Shown here one piece after another: positions 41,244 to 50,788 of a stretch of 55,113 bases of DNA (its first letter is position 1; every line of letters begins with the position of its first letter). A program made the position numbers and the translations under genes. The stretch covers positions 1 through 55,113 of the forward strand of contig CALUQB010000017.1 of the NCBI GenBank assembly GCA_944322815.1. The letters run 5' to 3'. The DNA comes from an uncultured Bacteroidales bacterium (GTDB lineage Bacteria; Bacteroidota; Bacteroidia; Bacteroidales; UBA932). The notes under the pieces were generated by a model, which worked only from the letters and a program-made list of their open reading frames with translations, searched no databases and was not told the origin of the DNA.

Positions 41244-43067
41244 ATGAAAGAACTTAGAAGCAGGAAAAGCACTTCGGGCAGGAAAATGGCCGGTGCGAGA
41301 GGGCTCTGGAGAGCCAACGGCATGAAGGAAGAGCAGATCGGAAAGCCGGTCATAGCCATAGTGAATTCATTTACGCAGTTTGTCCCAGGGCACGTGCATC
41401 TGCATGAAATCGGACAGATGATCAAGGCCAGGATAGAAGAACAGGGCTGTTTCGCAGCCGAGTTCAATACGATAGCCATAGATGACGGCATAGCCATGGG
41501 ACATGACGGAATGCTTTATTCCCTTCCGTCCAGAGACCTGATAGCCGACAGTGTGGAGTACATGTGCAACGCCCACTGTGCCGATGCCATGATATGCATT
41601 TCGAACTGCGACAAGATCACCCCGGGGATGCTCATGGCTGCCATGAGGCTGAATATCCCTGCTGTTTTCGTTTCCGGAGGACCGATGGAGGCCGGAAGGG
41701 TGGACGGAAAGGACTATGATCTCATAGATATCATGGTAAAGGGGGCAGACGAGACCGTATCCGATGAGGAGCTTGCATCTCTGGAACGTATGGGATGTCC
41801 TACCTGCGGATGCTGTTCAGGCATGTTCACGGCGAATTCCATGAACTGTCTTTCGGAGGCGCTGGGCATGGCCCCGGTCGGAAACGGCACCCTGCTGGCC
41901 ACCCATGCGGAAAGAAAGGCCCTTTTCATGCGCGGGGCAGATCTGATAGTCAGGAACACCAAGGCTTACTATTACGGTGATGACGAGTCTGTCCTGCCGC
42001 GTTCCATAGCCACACGTGCCGCATTCATGAATGCCATGTCGCTGGACATAGCCATGGGCGGTTCCACGAATACCGTACTTCATCTGCTGGCCATAGCGAA
42101 CGAGGCCGGTGTGGATTTCCGGATGAAGGACATAGATGGACTGTCAAGACGGGTTCCGGTGCTCTGCAAGGTGGCTCCGAACTGCAGCTATCATATTCAG
42201 GATGTGAACAGGGCAGGAGGCGTTATGGGAATTCTCGGAGAACTGGACCGCGGCGGTTTCCTCGATACTTCAGTGTCGCGGGTGGACTATGCCACTCTGG
42301 CTGAGGCCATCGGTGAAAACGATATCATGAGGCCGTCGGTGAAGCCTGCTTCGAAAAAGAAATATCTGGCCGCCCCTTCATGGACGCGCACTGTCGGGAT
42401 GGGTATATGCGAGGATATTTATCCTGAACTGGATACGGACAGGGCTGCCGGCTGTATCAGGGATGTGGCCCATGCCTATTCTACGGACGGAGGGCTTGCC
42501 GTGCTTTACGGGAATATCGCATCGGACGGCTGCATAGTGAAGACTGCCGGTGTGGATGAGGGTATCCTGAAGTTCCGAGGTCCGGCCAAAGTCTTCGAAT
42601 CCCAGGAGGAGGCTTGCGACGGAATCCTCGGCGGGGCGGTACAGTCCGGAGATGTGGTCGTAATTTCGTATGAAGGGCCGAAAGGCGGACCGGGAATGCA
42701 GGAGATGCTCTATCCTACATCATATATCAAGAGCCGTCATCTTGGAAAGGAGTGCGCCCTGATCACGGACGGGCGTTTCAGCGGAGGCACATCCGGTCTT
42801 TCCATCGGCCATATTTCTCCTGAAGCCGCCTCAGGCGGCAATGTCGGCCTGCTACGCGACGGTGACATGATCTCGATAGATATCAGGGCACGCTCGATAA
42901 ATGCCGAGGTGTCGGAAGAGGAATTCGCTGCCAGAAGGGCGGAGGAGATGTCCCGCGGTGAGGCGGCTTTCACTCCGCATTCCAGACAGAGGGAGATATC
43001 GAAAGCTCTGAAAGCCTATTCCAGACTGGTGTCTTCCGCAGACAAGGGAGCGATCAGGCTGGTCTGA
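41244..43067 (+). CDS. ilvD: Dihydroxy-acid dehydratase
   Basis: Enzyme of 607 residues that converts dihydroxy-isovalerate and dihydroxy-methylvalerate to the keto acids of valine and isoleucine, using an iron-sulfur cluster. Cluster and active-site signatures are [26 protein letters not shown] and [10 protein letters not shown]. The ATG at 41244 is chosen. The frame opens at 41187, but those 19 codons read through the repeat element. It is the first structural gene of ilvDBNC, behind an attenuator. The length agrees with the E. coli enzyme. Confidence 0.96.
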   Translation: MKELRSRKSTSGRKMAGARGLWRANGMKEEQIGKPVIAIVNSFTQFVPGHVHLHEIGQMIKARIEEQGCFAAEFNTIAIDDGIAMGHDGMLYSLPSRDLIADSVEYMCNAHCADAMICISNCDKITPGMLMAAMRLNIPAVFVSGGPMEAGRVDGKDYDLIDIMVKGADETVSDEELASLERMGCPTCGCCSGMFTANSMNCLSEALGMAPVGNGTLLATHAERKALFMRGADLIVRNTKAYYYGDDESVLPRSIATRAAFMNAMSLDIAMGGSTNTVLHLLAIANEAGVDFRMKDIDGLSRRVPVLCKVAPNCSYHIQDVNRAGGVMGILGELDRGGFLDTSVSRVDYATLAEAIGENDIMRPSVKPASKKKYLAAPSWTRTVGMGICEDIYPELDTDRAAGCIRDVAHAYSTDGGLAVLYGNIASDGCIVKTAGVDEGILKFRGPAKVFESQEEACDGILGGAVQSGDVVVISYEGPKGGPGMQEMLYPTSYIKSRHLGKECALITDGRFSGGTSGLSIGHISPEAASGGNVGLLRDGDMISIDIRARSINAEVSEEEFAARRAEEMSRGEAAFTPHSRQREISKALKAYSRLVSSADKGAIRLV

Positions 43068-43141
43068 GGCCGGTCCGGACCATTGAGCCACATTCTCGTT
43101 TAAATAGCAGATTCCAGATCTGAATAAATGAACTATAACTT

Positions 43142-44851
43142 ATGGATATGAAGAACAATACTGAACAGGTGACAGGTTCGGAGGCGTTGCTCAGGGCTTT
43201 GGTCCGCGAAGGGGTAGATACGGTTTTCGGCTATCCAGGCGGGGCTATCATACCTGTCTATGATGCGCTGATGGATCATATGGATGAGTTGAACCATATT
43301 CTGGTCCGTCACGAGCAGGGGGCGGCCCACGCAGCCGAAGGCTACGCCCGGGCTTCGGGGAAGCCGGGGGTCTGCCTGGTGACAGGCGGACCGGGCGCCA
43401 CCAACACGCTCACAGGTATCGCGGACGCTATGCTGGATAGCACTCCGATAGTAGTCATCGCTGGACAGATCGCTACTGACATGATAGGGACAGACGCATT
43501 CCAGGAGGTGGATTTTACCTGTGTGACCCAGCCTATCTGCAAATGGAGCTACCAGATCAGCACGCCGGAAGAGATCTGCTGGGCGGTGGCGAGGGCTTTT
43601 TTCGTGGCCAAGAGCGGAAGACCCGGTCCTGTGGTGCTGAGTATCACCAAGAACGCCCAGGTCGGCATGACGGAATTCAGACATGAAAAAATGGATTATA
43701 TCCGCAGCTACGATAACGATCCTGAAATAGACATCACCCGCATACGGGAAGCGGCTGCAGCTATAAACGCTGCCAAACGTCCTTTTGTGCTGGCAGGACA
43801 AGGAATAGAACTTGGAGAAGCCCAGGCGGAATTCCGTGCTTTCGTGGAAAAGGGAAACCTGCCGTTCGGCAGCACGCTCCTCGGCCTTTCCGTAATGCCT
43901 TCCTCACACCCGCTGAACAAGGGAATGCTGGGCATGCACGGAAACCTGTGCAACAATGTCAAAACCAATGAATGCGACGTGCTGATAGCAGTCGGAATGC
44001 GTTTTGACGACAGGGTGACAGGCAACATGTCCACTTATGCCAGGCAGGCTAAAATCATTCATCTGGACATAGACCCTTCGGAACTCGGAAAGAATGTCCC
44101 TGTGGATATACCTGTTCTGGGCGACTGCAGGAAAACCCTGACCATGCTTACCGAGAGGCTGGTGAAGGTGGACAGGTCTGAATGGATAGACAGCTTCAGG
44201 AAGTACCAGGATGAAGAATATGAAAAAGTCATCAGCCGAGAACTGCAGCCTTCCGGTGATACGCTGCGCATGGGAGAAGTGGTGGACGCCGTGAGCCGGG
44301 CTACGGACCACAAGGCGATACTGGTCACCGATGTAGGACAGAACCAGATGATGGCAGCCCGATATTTCAGTTTTACCGAGAAGCGGAGCATCATCACATC
44401 CGGCGGCATGGGTACCATGGGATATGCCATACCTGCAGGAATCGGGGCGGCATATGCCAGACCTGACCGGACAGTGTGCGTCTTCATGGGGGACGGAGGT
44501 CTGCAGATGACAGTGGAGGAATTCGGCACTATCATGGAGCACAGGATTCCCGTGAAGATGATACTTCTGAACAACAGTTACCTGGGAAATGTCCGCCAGT
44601 GGCAGGAGCTTTTCTATAACAGAAGATATTCGTTTACCAGAATGACGAACCCTGACTTCCAGATACTTGCATCGGCTTACGGGATACCTTCACGGCGTGT
44701 CATCGACAGGAAGGATCTCAGGGACGCTGTCCGCGAAATGCTGGAGACTGACGGACCGTTTTTCCTCGAGGCCTGCGTCGAAGAGGAAGAGAACGTGATG
44801 CCGATGACCCCTCCGGGGAATTCGATAGACGACATGCTGATGGAATGTTGA
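43142..44851 (+). CDS. ilvB: Acetolactate synthase, large (catalytic) subunit
   Basis: Enzyme of 569 residues using thiamine diphosphate. F-G-Y-P-G-G-A-I-I-P begins the pyrimidine-binding domain, with the catalytic Glu in R-H-E-Q-G-A-A-H-A-A-E-G. T-G-G-P-G-A-T-N follows. The diphosphate site is G-D-G-G-L-Q-M-T-V-E-E-F, ending L-L-N-N-S-Y-L-G. It condenses two pyruvates, or pyruvate with 2-oxobutyrate, as the first common step of branched-chain amino acid synthesis. The central FAD domain is present, as expected for the anabolic type. It lies 74 bases after ilvD and seven bases before the regulatory subunit. A second ATG at 43148 is possible. Confidence 0.96.
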   Translation: MDMKNNTEQVTGSEALLRALVREGVDTVFGYPGGAIIPVYDALMDHMDELNHILVRHEQGAAHAAEGYARASGKPGVCLVTGGPGATNTLTGIADAMLDSTPIVVIAGQIATDMIGTDAFQEVDFTCVTQPICKWSYQISTPEEICWAVARAFFVAKSGRPGPVVLSITKNAQVGMTEFRHEKMDYIRSYDNDPEIDITRIREAAAAINAAKRPFVLAGQGIELGEAQAEFRAFVEKGNLPFGSTLLGLSVMPSSHPLNKGMLGMHGNLCNNVKTNECDVLIAVGMRFDDRVTGNMSTYARQAKIIHLDIDPSELGKNVPVDIPVLGDCRKTLTMLTERLVKVDRSEWIDSFRKYQDEEYEKVISRELQPSGDTLRMGEVVDAVSRATDHKAILVTDVGQNQMMAARYFSFTEKRSIITSGGMGTMGYAIPAGIGAAYARPDRTVCVFMGDGGLQMTVEEFGTIMEHRIPVKMILLNNSYLGNVRQWQELFYNRRYSFTRMTNPDFQILASAYGIPSRRVIDRKDLRDAVREMLETDGPFFLEACVEEEENVMPMTPPGNSIDDMLMEC

Positions 44852-44858
44852 GGAGGAA

Positions 44859-45488
44859 ATGACCATGGAAGATAATAAACTCTATACCATAATAGTCCAT
44901 TCGGAGAATTTCTCCGGAATATTGAATCAGATAGCCGCTGTCTTCACGCGGCTGCAGGTAAATATCGAGAGCCTGAACGTGTCGGCTTCATCCATGAAGA
45001 ACGTACACAAGTTCACTATCAGCTGCAAGACCACTGCGAAGAACATTGACAAGATTCTCAAGCAGATAAACAAGAAACTGGATGTCATCAACGCATCATG
45101 CTATACGGACGAGGATATTTTCCAGAGCGAAATAGCCTTGTTCAAGATTTCTACCGACGAGTTCCAGAACTGGGAGGATACCAGCCGTCTTTTGCGCGGG
45201 TACAACACCCATATCGTGGAGGTTACTCCAGAATATCTGGTGGTGGAACTCTCAGGTTCCGGTGATGATATCGATTCCCTGTACAGGGAACTGGACAGGA
45301 TCAACTGCGTGAGACAGTTCGTGCGTTCAGGAAAGATAGCGGTCACCGCTTCTTCTCTGGAGAAGGTCAACGACTTGCTGGGCAGACGGCAGAAACGATA
45401 TCAGGAAAGACGAATGCAGTTTCCTGCAGAAGGGCAGTCCTGCTCTCTTGTCCGGTATGGTGATTTCATTACCGATAATCAGAAATAG
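44859..45488 (+). CDS. ilvN: Acetolactate synthase, small (regulatory) subunit
   Basis: Protein of 209 residues. The N-terminal ACT domain (about 8-80) has Y-T-I-I-V-H-S-E-N-F-S-G-I-L-N-Q-I-A-A-V-F and the N-I-E-S-L-N-V region that binds valine in this family. The second half resembles the C-terminal domain of the longer IlvH type, with R-Q-F-V-R-S-G-K-I-A near its end. It activates the catalytic subunit and mediates feedback inhibition. A clear ribosome site (GAGGAGG) lies just upstream; the spacing suits the ATG at 44865 somewhat better than that at 44859. The C-terminal tail beyond about residue 180 has no counterpart I recognise. Confidence 0.9.
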   Translation: MTMEDNKLYTIIVHSENFSGILNQIAAVFTRLQVNIESLNVSASSMKNVHKFTISCKTTAKNIDKILKQINKKLDVINASCYTDEDIFQSEIALFKISTDEFQNWEDTSRLLRGYNTHIVEVTPEYLVVELSGSGDDIDSLYRELDRINCVRQFVRSGKIAVTASSLEKVNDLLGRRQKRYQERRMQFPAEGQSCSLVRYGDFITDNQK

Positions 45489-45507
45489 TTACTGTTAAAT
45501 TAAGAAC

Positions 45508-45522
45508 GCGGCCTCGGGCCGC
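45508..45522. other. GC hairpin between ilvN and ilvC
   Basis: GCGGCC-TCG-GGCCGC, six perfect G-C pairs with a three-base loop, 18 bases before the ilvC start. There is no T-run, so it is more likely an RNA processing or stability element than a terminator. Confidence 0.5.
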
Positions 45523-45539
45523 ATAATTGAAAACTTGTT

Positions 45540-46589
45540 ATGGCAAAAATGAATTTCGGCGGAGTCGAGGAAAATGTAGTGACCCGCTCTGAATTTCCGC
45601 TTGAAAAAGCGAGGGAAGTATTGAAAAACGAGACTATCGCAGTCCTGGGATACGGAGTCCAGGGCCCGGGACAGTCATTGAACCTGAAAGACAACGGTTT
45701 CAATGTGATAGTAGGTCAGAGAAAAGGCTCGAAGAGCTGGGACAAGGCCATTGAGGACGGATGGGTTCCTGGAGAGACTCTGTTCGGGATAGAGGAAGCA
45801 TGCGAGAAAGCAACCATCATAGAATTCCTGCTGTCCGATGCCGGACAGATTTCAGCATGGCCGGTAGTGAAGAAGCATCTGACAGCCGGCAAGGCTCTGT
45901 ATTTCTCTCACGGTTTCGGCATCACTTACAATGACAAGACAGGAATCATCCCTCCTGCCGATGTGGATGTGATCATGGTGGCACCGAAAGGGTCCGGCAC
46001 ATCCCTCCGCCGTCTTTTCCTTCAGGGAAAGGGTATCAATTCTTCATACGCCATATATCAGGATGCTACAGGCAAGGCTTATGACAGGGTCATAGCTCTC
46101 GGTGTAGGTGTAGGCTCTGGCTATCTTTTCGAAACCACTTTCAAGCGTGAAGTCTATTCCGACCTGACAGGGGAGAGAGGTACGCTTATGGGAGCCATAC
46201 AGGGTATCTTCGCTGCCCAGTACCAGGTTCTCAGGGAGAACGGACATACTCCTTCCGAGGCATTCAACGAGACTGTGGAGGAACTCAGCCAGAGTCTGAT
46301 GCCTCTCATCGCCGAGAACGGAATGGACTGGATGTATGCGAACTGCTCCACTACCGCACAGCGTGGGGCGCTTGACTGGTGGAAAAGGTTCAGGGATGCC
46401 ACATTGCCTGTATTCAACGACCTGTACAACAGCGTGAAGACAGGAAACGAGGCTCAGATTTCCATCGACTCCAACAGCAAGCCTGACTATCGCGAGAAAC
46501 TGAATGCAGAGCTCAAGGAGCTTCATGAGAGCGAGATGTGGCGTACGGGCGAGACTGTCCGCGCCCTTCGTCCCGAGCGTAGCAAATAG
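45540..46589 (+). CDS. ilvC: Ketol-acid reductoisomerase
   Basis: Enzyme of 349 residues, the short (class I) form. The dinucleotide fold begins V-L-G-Y-G-V-Q-G-P-G-Q-S-L-N-L. The metal and substrate domain has G-T-L-M-G-A-I-Q-G-I-F and the acidic ligands in N-E-T-V-E-E-L. It reduces and isomerises acetolactate to dihydroxy-isovalerate and the homologous isoleucine intermediate. G-Q-R-K-G-S-K-S-W in the cofactor loop, with Arg, Lys and Ser, points to NADPH as cofactor. Last gene of the ilv operon; the metalloprotease gene follows 39 bases later and may be read through. Confidence 0.95.
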   Translation: MAKMNFGGVEENVVTRSEFPLEKAREVLKNETIAVLGYGVQGPGQSLNLKDNGFNVIVGQRKGSKSWDKAIEDGWVPGETLFGIEEACEKATIIEFLLSDAGQISAWPVVKKHLTAGKALYFSHGFGITYNDKTGIIPPADVDVIMVAPKGSGTSLRRLFLQGKGINSSYAIYQDATGKAYDRVIALGVGVGSGYLFETTFKREVYSDLTGERGTLMGAIQGIFAAQYQVLRENGHTPSEAFNETVEELSQSLMPLIAENGMDWMYANCSTTAQRGALDWWKRFRDATLPVFNDLYNSVKTGNEAQISIDSNSKPDYREKLNAELKELHESEMWRTGETVRALRPERSK

Positions 46590-46628
46590 TCCGATTGCCG
46601 GAATCCGGCACGGACAGCCAATGTCAGG

Positions 46629-47534
46629 ATGAATTATAAATTTGTAAAGGAATATTCTGATCCGGAAGTCGGAAGGGTACTGCTGGTGAAGAGTGCTGCC
46701 AGCCGCAGGATTTCCATCAGAGTCCATCCGGCCGACGGAGTCAGAGTCATTGTCCCGAGGTCCTTGTCTTATGATGAGGGCCTCAGGTTTTTCATGCTTA
46801 AACGCGATTGGGTCATTGCCACCATTGCGAAGCAGAAAAAGAAGATTTCCGAGGCAGTGGAAGAAGGAAAGGCTGTGACATTGCTGCGGGACGGGGCTGT
46901 AGTGAATACCTTGCTGTCGGAGATAGTGTTCCGCAGGGGAGAGGAGGATGGCAGCCCCGGGACGGCATCGGTGACAGTGAAGACGGAGCCGATAGAGGAT
47001 GTGAAAGAGACAGGACGGACTTTTCTGTCATTGGACAGGCCTCTTTTCAGAAAGGTGCTGACGTATTCGGGAAAATTGCCCCGGGAAGGGGCTTCTGAAC
47101 TGGACGGTCTGCTCAGACAGGTTCTGGTGGGGGTGCTGAGGACCGAGGCGAAACTGATTCTGCCTAAGCGTCTGGCTTTTTTCGCGTCCCGTTTCGGGTT
47201 CAGTTACGGGAAAGTCTCCGTCAAGCACAATTCTTCGAACTGGGGCAGCTGTTCGGCCCGCGGGAACATAAACCTGAACCTGAATCTGGTGCGTCTGCCC
47301 GAACCTCTGTGCGACTACGTGATTCTTCATGAACTGTCGCACCTGCGCTATCCCGATCATGGTCCGGCTTTCCATGATCTGCTGGAAAAACTGTGTACGG
47401 ACAATATCATGCGTCTGGCAGGAAACGGTGACAGGTGCGTGGATGAGCTCGTGCGTAAAATCAATGCCAGCCGCTCGGAGCACCCTGTACACAGGACACT
47501 TGAGCGTGCGATGAAGGGATACCGCCTGGTCTGA
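46629..47534 (+). CDS. YgjP-like zinc metallopeptidase
   Basis: Protein of 301 residues. The zinc motif is H-E-L-S-H-L (about residue 238), followed by Y-P-D-H-G-P-A-F-H with the third ligand. The preceding N-W-G-S-C-S-A-R-G-N-I-N-L-N and Y-V-I-L-H-E-L-S-H are typical of the YgjP/DUF45 family. The N-terminus has I-S-I-R-V-H-P-A-D-G-V-R-V-I-V-P, also a family feature. An insert of about 60 residues near 85-150 lengthens it beyond E. coli YgjP. Substrates are unknown; the enzyme is presumably cytoplasmic since no signal is seen. It lies directly after ilvC but shows no link to that pathway. Confidence 0.85.
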   Translation: MNYKFVKEYSDPEVGRVLLVKSAASRRISIRVHPADGVRVIVPRSLSYDEGLRFFMLKRDWVIATIAKQKKKISEAVEEGKAVTLLRDGAVVNTLLSEIVFRRGEEDGSPGTASVTVKTEPIEDVKETGRTFLSLDRPLFRKVLTYSGKLPREGASELDGLLRQVLVGVLRTEAKLILPKRLAFFASRFGFSYGKVSVKHNSSNWGSCSARGNINLNLNLVRLPEPLCDYVILHELSHLRYPDHGPAFHDLLEKLCTDNIMRLAGNGDRCVDELVRKINASRSEHPVHRTLERAMKGYRLV

Positions 47535-47563
47535 GGCTGGCCTCATCCTCACAAGCCTTGAAA

Positions 47564-47598
47564 TCCCTCCTTTTGGGTCGTTCTCAAGTGCGGAGGGA
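47564..47598. terminator. Weak hairpin between convergent genes
   Basis: TCCCTCC (47564-47570) and GGAGGGA (47592-47598) form seven pairs around a 21-base loop between the metallopeptidase and transporter genes. Loop size and missing T-run make this uncertain. Confidence 0.35.
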
Positions 47599-48969
47599 CT
47601 ATATCTGCCGGTTTTTCCAGCGTCCGCTCAGAAGATACCAGCCGCACAGCAGGGTCATGGCCCCTCCGTAAACATGTTCGGCAGTCCAGCATACCGCTAC
47701 ATCGGCCCTGATTACGTGCATGATGAACCAGCAGTAGAGCATGTATATCATCAGTGAAGCAAGTTCCAGCAGAAACGATGTGCGGGTGTTACCTGTTCCT
47801 GATGCTGCCTGAAAGAAGATGTTCGCCGGAACGGTGAGCAGATATGCGGAGCATAATACCCACAGGGACGGGACCGAAGCTTCTATGATTTCGGGGATGT
47901 TCGTGTAGATCCTGAGCACGGTGCGGGGGAAGGCCGCTATAAGTATGATCATCACGGCCACAGCGGAATAGCCAAGCTTCAGGATACGTGTCACAAGACC
48001 TTTCACTGCATCTGGATGTCCGTTTCCTATGATGTTGCTGACCAGGGAACTGCAAGTGGACGCGAAAGCCATGAGGATCATCCAGATGAGTCCGGATACA
48101 TTCCTGATGATGTTCGAAATGGCCAGGGACCTTTCTCCGAGGTGTTCGATGAACAGGAAGAATATGAACCATGTCGATATCGACACTGCGTTCTGCACCA
48201 TCGTCCATACGGATACTGAAAGAATGTCTCCGAGCTTCCTGAAATGGAAGCCTCCGAAGCGGTTCAGGCCGTATTTCCTGCAGTCTGTCTTCAACATGGT
48301 ATATGCGATGAAGAAAATCAGGGATACAAGTTCCGCCAGGGTGGAGCCTATCGCCGCTCCTGCTATTCCCATGGCAGGAATCCCGAATTTGCCGAAGACC
48401 AGTATCCAGTTGAATACCACGTTCGAAAGGACCATGGTGATGGAGTTCAATGTCAGCGTCCTGGTCTGTGTAGTCCCCACGTAGAATGCCCTGAACATCG
48501 CGGTGACGTATGCGAAGAAGAGGCCCGGAAGTCTCCATTTGACATAGCTCAGAGCAGCTTCGGCTATCTCCGGAGATGATACCATTTTTCCCATAAGCCA
48601 TGGCGAGAACATTTCCGACAGCACTACCATCACGGCAGCAAGCCCTGCCAGGAAGCAGACTCCGTGGTAGAATACATTTCCTGTTTCCTGAAAGCGGCCT
48701 TCGCCGTTGCGTCTGGCAATGATGATCTGTGATCCGATGCTGAAACCGAATCCGATCATGAAGACTACCATGTAGAATATCCCGGCTATCGCGGATGCTC
48801 CGAGCTCCACTTCCCCGACTCTTCCCATGAACGCCGTGTCCGTCATTCCTATCATCTGCTCCATGACGAGGCTGATAAGGATAGGGTAGGCCACGGTCCA
48901 TATCTGACGGTATGAATAGACAGGCGCTTTTCCTGCGGCTGCCGGTGCATGTGTCTGTATCATAGTCAT
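47599..48969 (-). CDS. MATE family efflux transporter
   Basis: Membrane protein of 456 residues with about 12 hydrophobic segments arranged as two halves. The first half has P-I-L-I-S-L-V-M-E-Q-M-I-G-M-T-D-T-A-F-M-G-R-V-G, the N-terminal MATE signature with the usual Gly-Arg-x-Gly. The second half begins near W-T-M-V-Q-N-A. Such transporters expel drugs or metabolites in exchange for Na+ or H+; the substrate is not predictable. Its start codon overlaps the truB stop (TAATG), so translation is probably coupled. An ATG two codons later (48963) is an alternative start. Confidence 0.92.
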   Translation of the reverse strand: MTMIQTHAPAAAGKAPVYSYRQIWTVAYPILISLVMEQMIGMTDTAFMGRVGEVELGASAIAGIFYMVVFMIGFGFSIGSQIIIARRNGEGRFQETGNVFYHGVCFLAGLAAVMVVLSEMFSPWLMGKMVSSPEIAEAALSYVKWRLPGLFFAYVTAMFRAFYVGTTQTRTLTLNSITMVLSNVVFNWILVFGKFGIPAMGIAGAAIGSTLAELVSLIFFIAYTMLKTDCRKYGLNRFGGFHFRKLGDILSVSVWTMVQNAVSISTWFIFFLFIEHLGERSLAISNIIRNVSGLIWMILMAFASTCSSLVSNIIGNGHPDAVKGLVTRILKLGYSAVAVMIILIAAFPRTVLRIYTNIPEIIEASVPSLWVLCSAYLLTVPANIFFQAASGTGNTRTSFLLELASLMIYMLYCWFIMHVIRADVAVCWTAEHVYGGAMTLLCGWYLLSGRWKNRQI

Positions 48970-49901
48970 TACGCTTCTTGTCTTATGGTACGGGCATCTG
49001 TACGGAGGATAGCCAGCGCTTCATCTACCGACAGAGCATCTTCTACTCTGAAATTTCCGCTTCTGCTGCGCTGCAGGCTGTCCAGATGCGCTCCGCTCCC
49101 GAGAGCTTCCCCGAGATCCCTTGCCAGGGCCCTGATATATGTGCCCTTGCTGCAGGCTACCTTTATCATGGCTTTGGGCAGTCCCAGAGCCGAATTGTCC
49201 GTAATATTTATCTTTGGTTGCCGCCCCTCCTTGCCGGAAAAGGTACCATCGACCCCGACATGGGTTGTAGTCTGTACGAGCGCAGCACTCTTCCCGGCAC
49301 CGGCATCGAAAGACAACAACTCCATGGAATCTATACGGATACGCGCAGTGCGGATAAGGCCTGCGGCAGCTTCGTCAATTCCTTCCGCTTTGCCTTGTTT
49401 CATCATCTTGCGGGCGATTTCGTATGCCCTGACTCCTTCCACCGATTTGGCTGAAAAAAGAGGGGCTATCTGGTCCTGCTCTCCGATGAAAGATTCCAGG
49501 GCTTTCCTTACCGTCTCTTCCGTGATGTGTTCATGCGGGTAGAAACGGTCAATTTCCTTTTCCCTGTCGTAGGACGGGGTAGTGGCACCGAAAGCTATTC
49601 CTGCGATATATTCCTTGTCATGCGACTGCAGTGTTTCGGCGAGTTTGGTGGCTTTTCCTATGCAGACCAGCAATACTCCCGTCGCGAGAGGGTCCAGTGT
49701 CCCTGCATGCCCTACTTTCAGGTTCTTTTTCCCGAAATGACGGACGGCCGCGAACTTGATTTTCCTGATGACGTCGGCAGAGGTCCACGTATAAGGCTTG
49801 TCTACGGGAATGATGATTCCCGCAGGATAATCGTCTATATTTTTAGTCAACATTGCGCCGCCGGTCAGAACCAGCGGCGCAATGCCAATATTTTCTTCCA
49901 T
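48969..49901 (-). CDS. truB: tRNA pseudouridine-55 synthase
   Basis: Enzyme that converts U55 in the T-loop of tRNAs to pseudouridine. The catalytic Asp is in G-H-A-G-T-L-D-P-L-A-T-G-V-L. The N-terminal I-I-P-V-D-K-P-Y-T-W-T-S motif and the C-terminal S-K-G-T-Y-I-R-A-L-A-R-D-L-G are also present. The start at 49901 (M-E-E-N-I-G) gives 310 residues. The ATG at 49853 (M-L-T-K-N) fits the usual short N-terminus equally well, and the frame open to 50042 runs into rpiB and is not credible. A middle segment (about 190-220) rich in Lys and Gly looks like an insert. A half-site of the dispersed repeat lies just upstream. Confidence 0.93.
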   Translation of the reverse strand: MEENIGIAPLVLTGGAMLTKNIDDYPAGIIIPVDKPYTWTSADVIRKIKFAAVRHFGKKNLKVGHAGTLDPLATGVLLVCIGKATKLAETLQSHDKEYIAGIAFGATTPSYDREKEIDRFYPHEHITEETVRKALESFIGEQDQIAPLFSAKSVEGVRAYEIARKMMKQGKAEGIDEAAAGLIRTARIRIDSMELLSFDAGAGKSAALVQTTTHVGVDGTFSGKEGRQPKINITDNSALGLPKAMIKVACSKGTYIRALARDLGEALGSGAHLDSLQRSRSGNFRVEDALSVDEALAILRTDARTIRQEA

Positions 49902-49912
49902 AAAAAATGTTT

Positions 49913-49931
49913 TAACGTCAGTCCGACGGAT
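49913..49931. repeat. Half-site of the dispersed repeat before truB
   Basis: TAACGTCAGTCCGACGGAT, which differs from the left end of copies A and B by a T-to-C change and by GGAT for GAAT at the end. It lies between rpiB (stop at 49948) and the truB start. No inverse partner was seen nearby. Confidence 0.6.
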
Positions 49932-49947
49932 TGTTGTGTATTGCGTT

Positions 49948-50379
49948 TTATCTGACAGGAATCTTGTCGATTCTTCTCTGATGTCTTCCGCCTTCGAATT
50001 CCGTATCGAGCCAGATGTCAGTGATTTTTTCAGCCTCCTCATACGGAATGAATCGTGCCGGCATCACGAGAATATTCGCATCGTTGTGTTTTTTCACCAG
50101 TTCCCCTATCTGAGTGTTCCAGGCCAGGCCTGCGCGTATTTTCGGATGCTTGTTCAGTGTGATGGCCATTCCGTTCCCTGTGCCGCACATGGCTATGCCG
50201 AGATCTGTTTCACCTTTTTCTACTGATTCAGCGAGAGGATGGGCTACATCAGGATAGTCCATGCTCTGGGTCGAGTGTGTCCCGAAATCTTTCACCTCGT
50301 ATCCTCTGGCTTCGAGGTGCTGGATTAGCCGGCTCTTGTATTCGAATCCGGCATGGTCACTGCAGATACCGATTTTCAT
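49948..50379 (-). CDS. rpiB: Ribose-5-phosphate isomerase B
   Basis: From the ATG at 50379 the protein has 143 residues, the normal RpiB size; the longer frame from 50448 adds an unrelated basic stretch. It begins M-K-I-G-I-C-S-D-H-A-G-F-E-Y-K-S, and the active-site block is M-C-G-T-G-N-G-M-A-I-T-L-N-K-H with the catalytic Cys. R-A-G-L-A-W-N follows. It interconverts ribose-5-phosphate and ribulose-5-phosphate in the pentose phosphate pathway. First gene of a leftward set with truB and the MATE transporter. Confidence 0.94.
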   Translation of the reverse strand: MKIGICSDHAGFEYKSRLIQHLEARGYEVKDFGTHSTQSMDYPDVAHPLAESVEKGETDLGIAMCGTGNGMAITLNKHPKIRAGLAWNTQIGELVKKHNDANILVMPARFIPYEEAEKITDIWLDTEFEGGRHQRRIDKIPVR

Positions 50380-50606
50380 GATTTCCGTGATTTTATTTTT
50401 CCTGCCTTCCGTGGATTCAGACTGCCTCTTCCGGCGGGACGCCGGCAAAATTACGATTTGTTTTTCAAAAACTGAAATTTGAGCGACTCTTTTGTTGCTC
50501 CAGCGTTATTGCTGGGGTTTGTAATATCATTAAGCTTTATTGACTTTGCATTGTTCAACGGTTTCCAGAAGAAGGCCCGGAAGACCACTGTTAATGAAAT
50601 CAATAA

Positions 50607-50729
50607 AGCATTGAAAATAAAGGAGGAATCCGTATAGAAAAGGGTATGATAAATCCGAGTGTAGCTATATTCTACCGCATCATGAATGCTCTCGGATTGA
50701 GAGTCGAGATAGTCCGCCCGATCGCATGA
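50607..50729 (+). pseudogene. C-terminal remnant of a HigA/XRE-type antitoxin
   Basis: In one frame the DNA reads R-I-E-K-G-M-I-N-P-S-V-A-I-F-Y-R-I-M then N-A-L-G-L-R-V-E-I-V-R-P, ending at TGA 50727-50729. This is the last part of an XRE helix-turn-helix antitoxin (recognition helix, then N-P-S-x-x-x-x-Y-R-I-M-x-A-L-G). A stop lies at 50604-50606 in the same frame and the first helices are missing. The partner toxin is not visible. The rest of the spacer (50380-50606) holds nothing I recognise. Confidence 0.65.
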
Positions 50730-50788
50730 CGGGATGCGGTTATTCAATGACGTTCCAGACCGGAGTCTGGATTTCAGTTGGCCGGGAG

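Noticed and set aside
50451-50747. 98-codon minus-strand frame
   Set aside because: It lies opposite the antitoxin remnant, which has a recognisable sequence; the minus frame does not.
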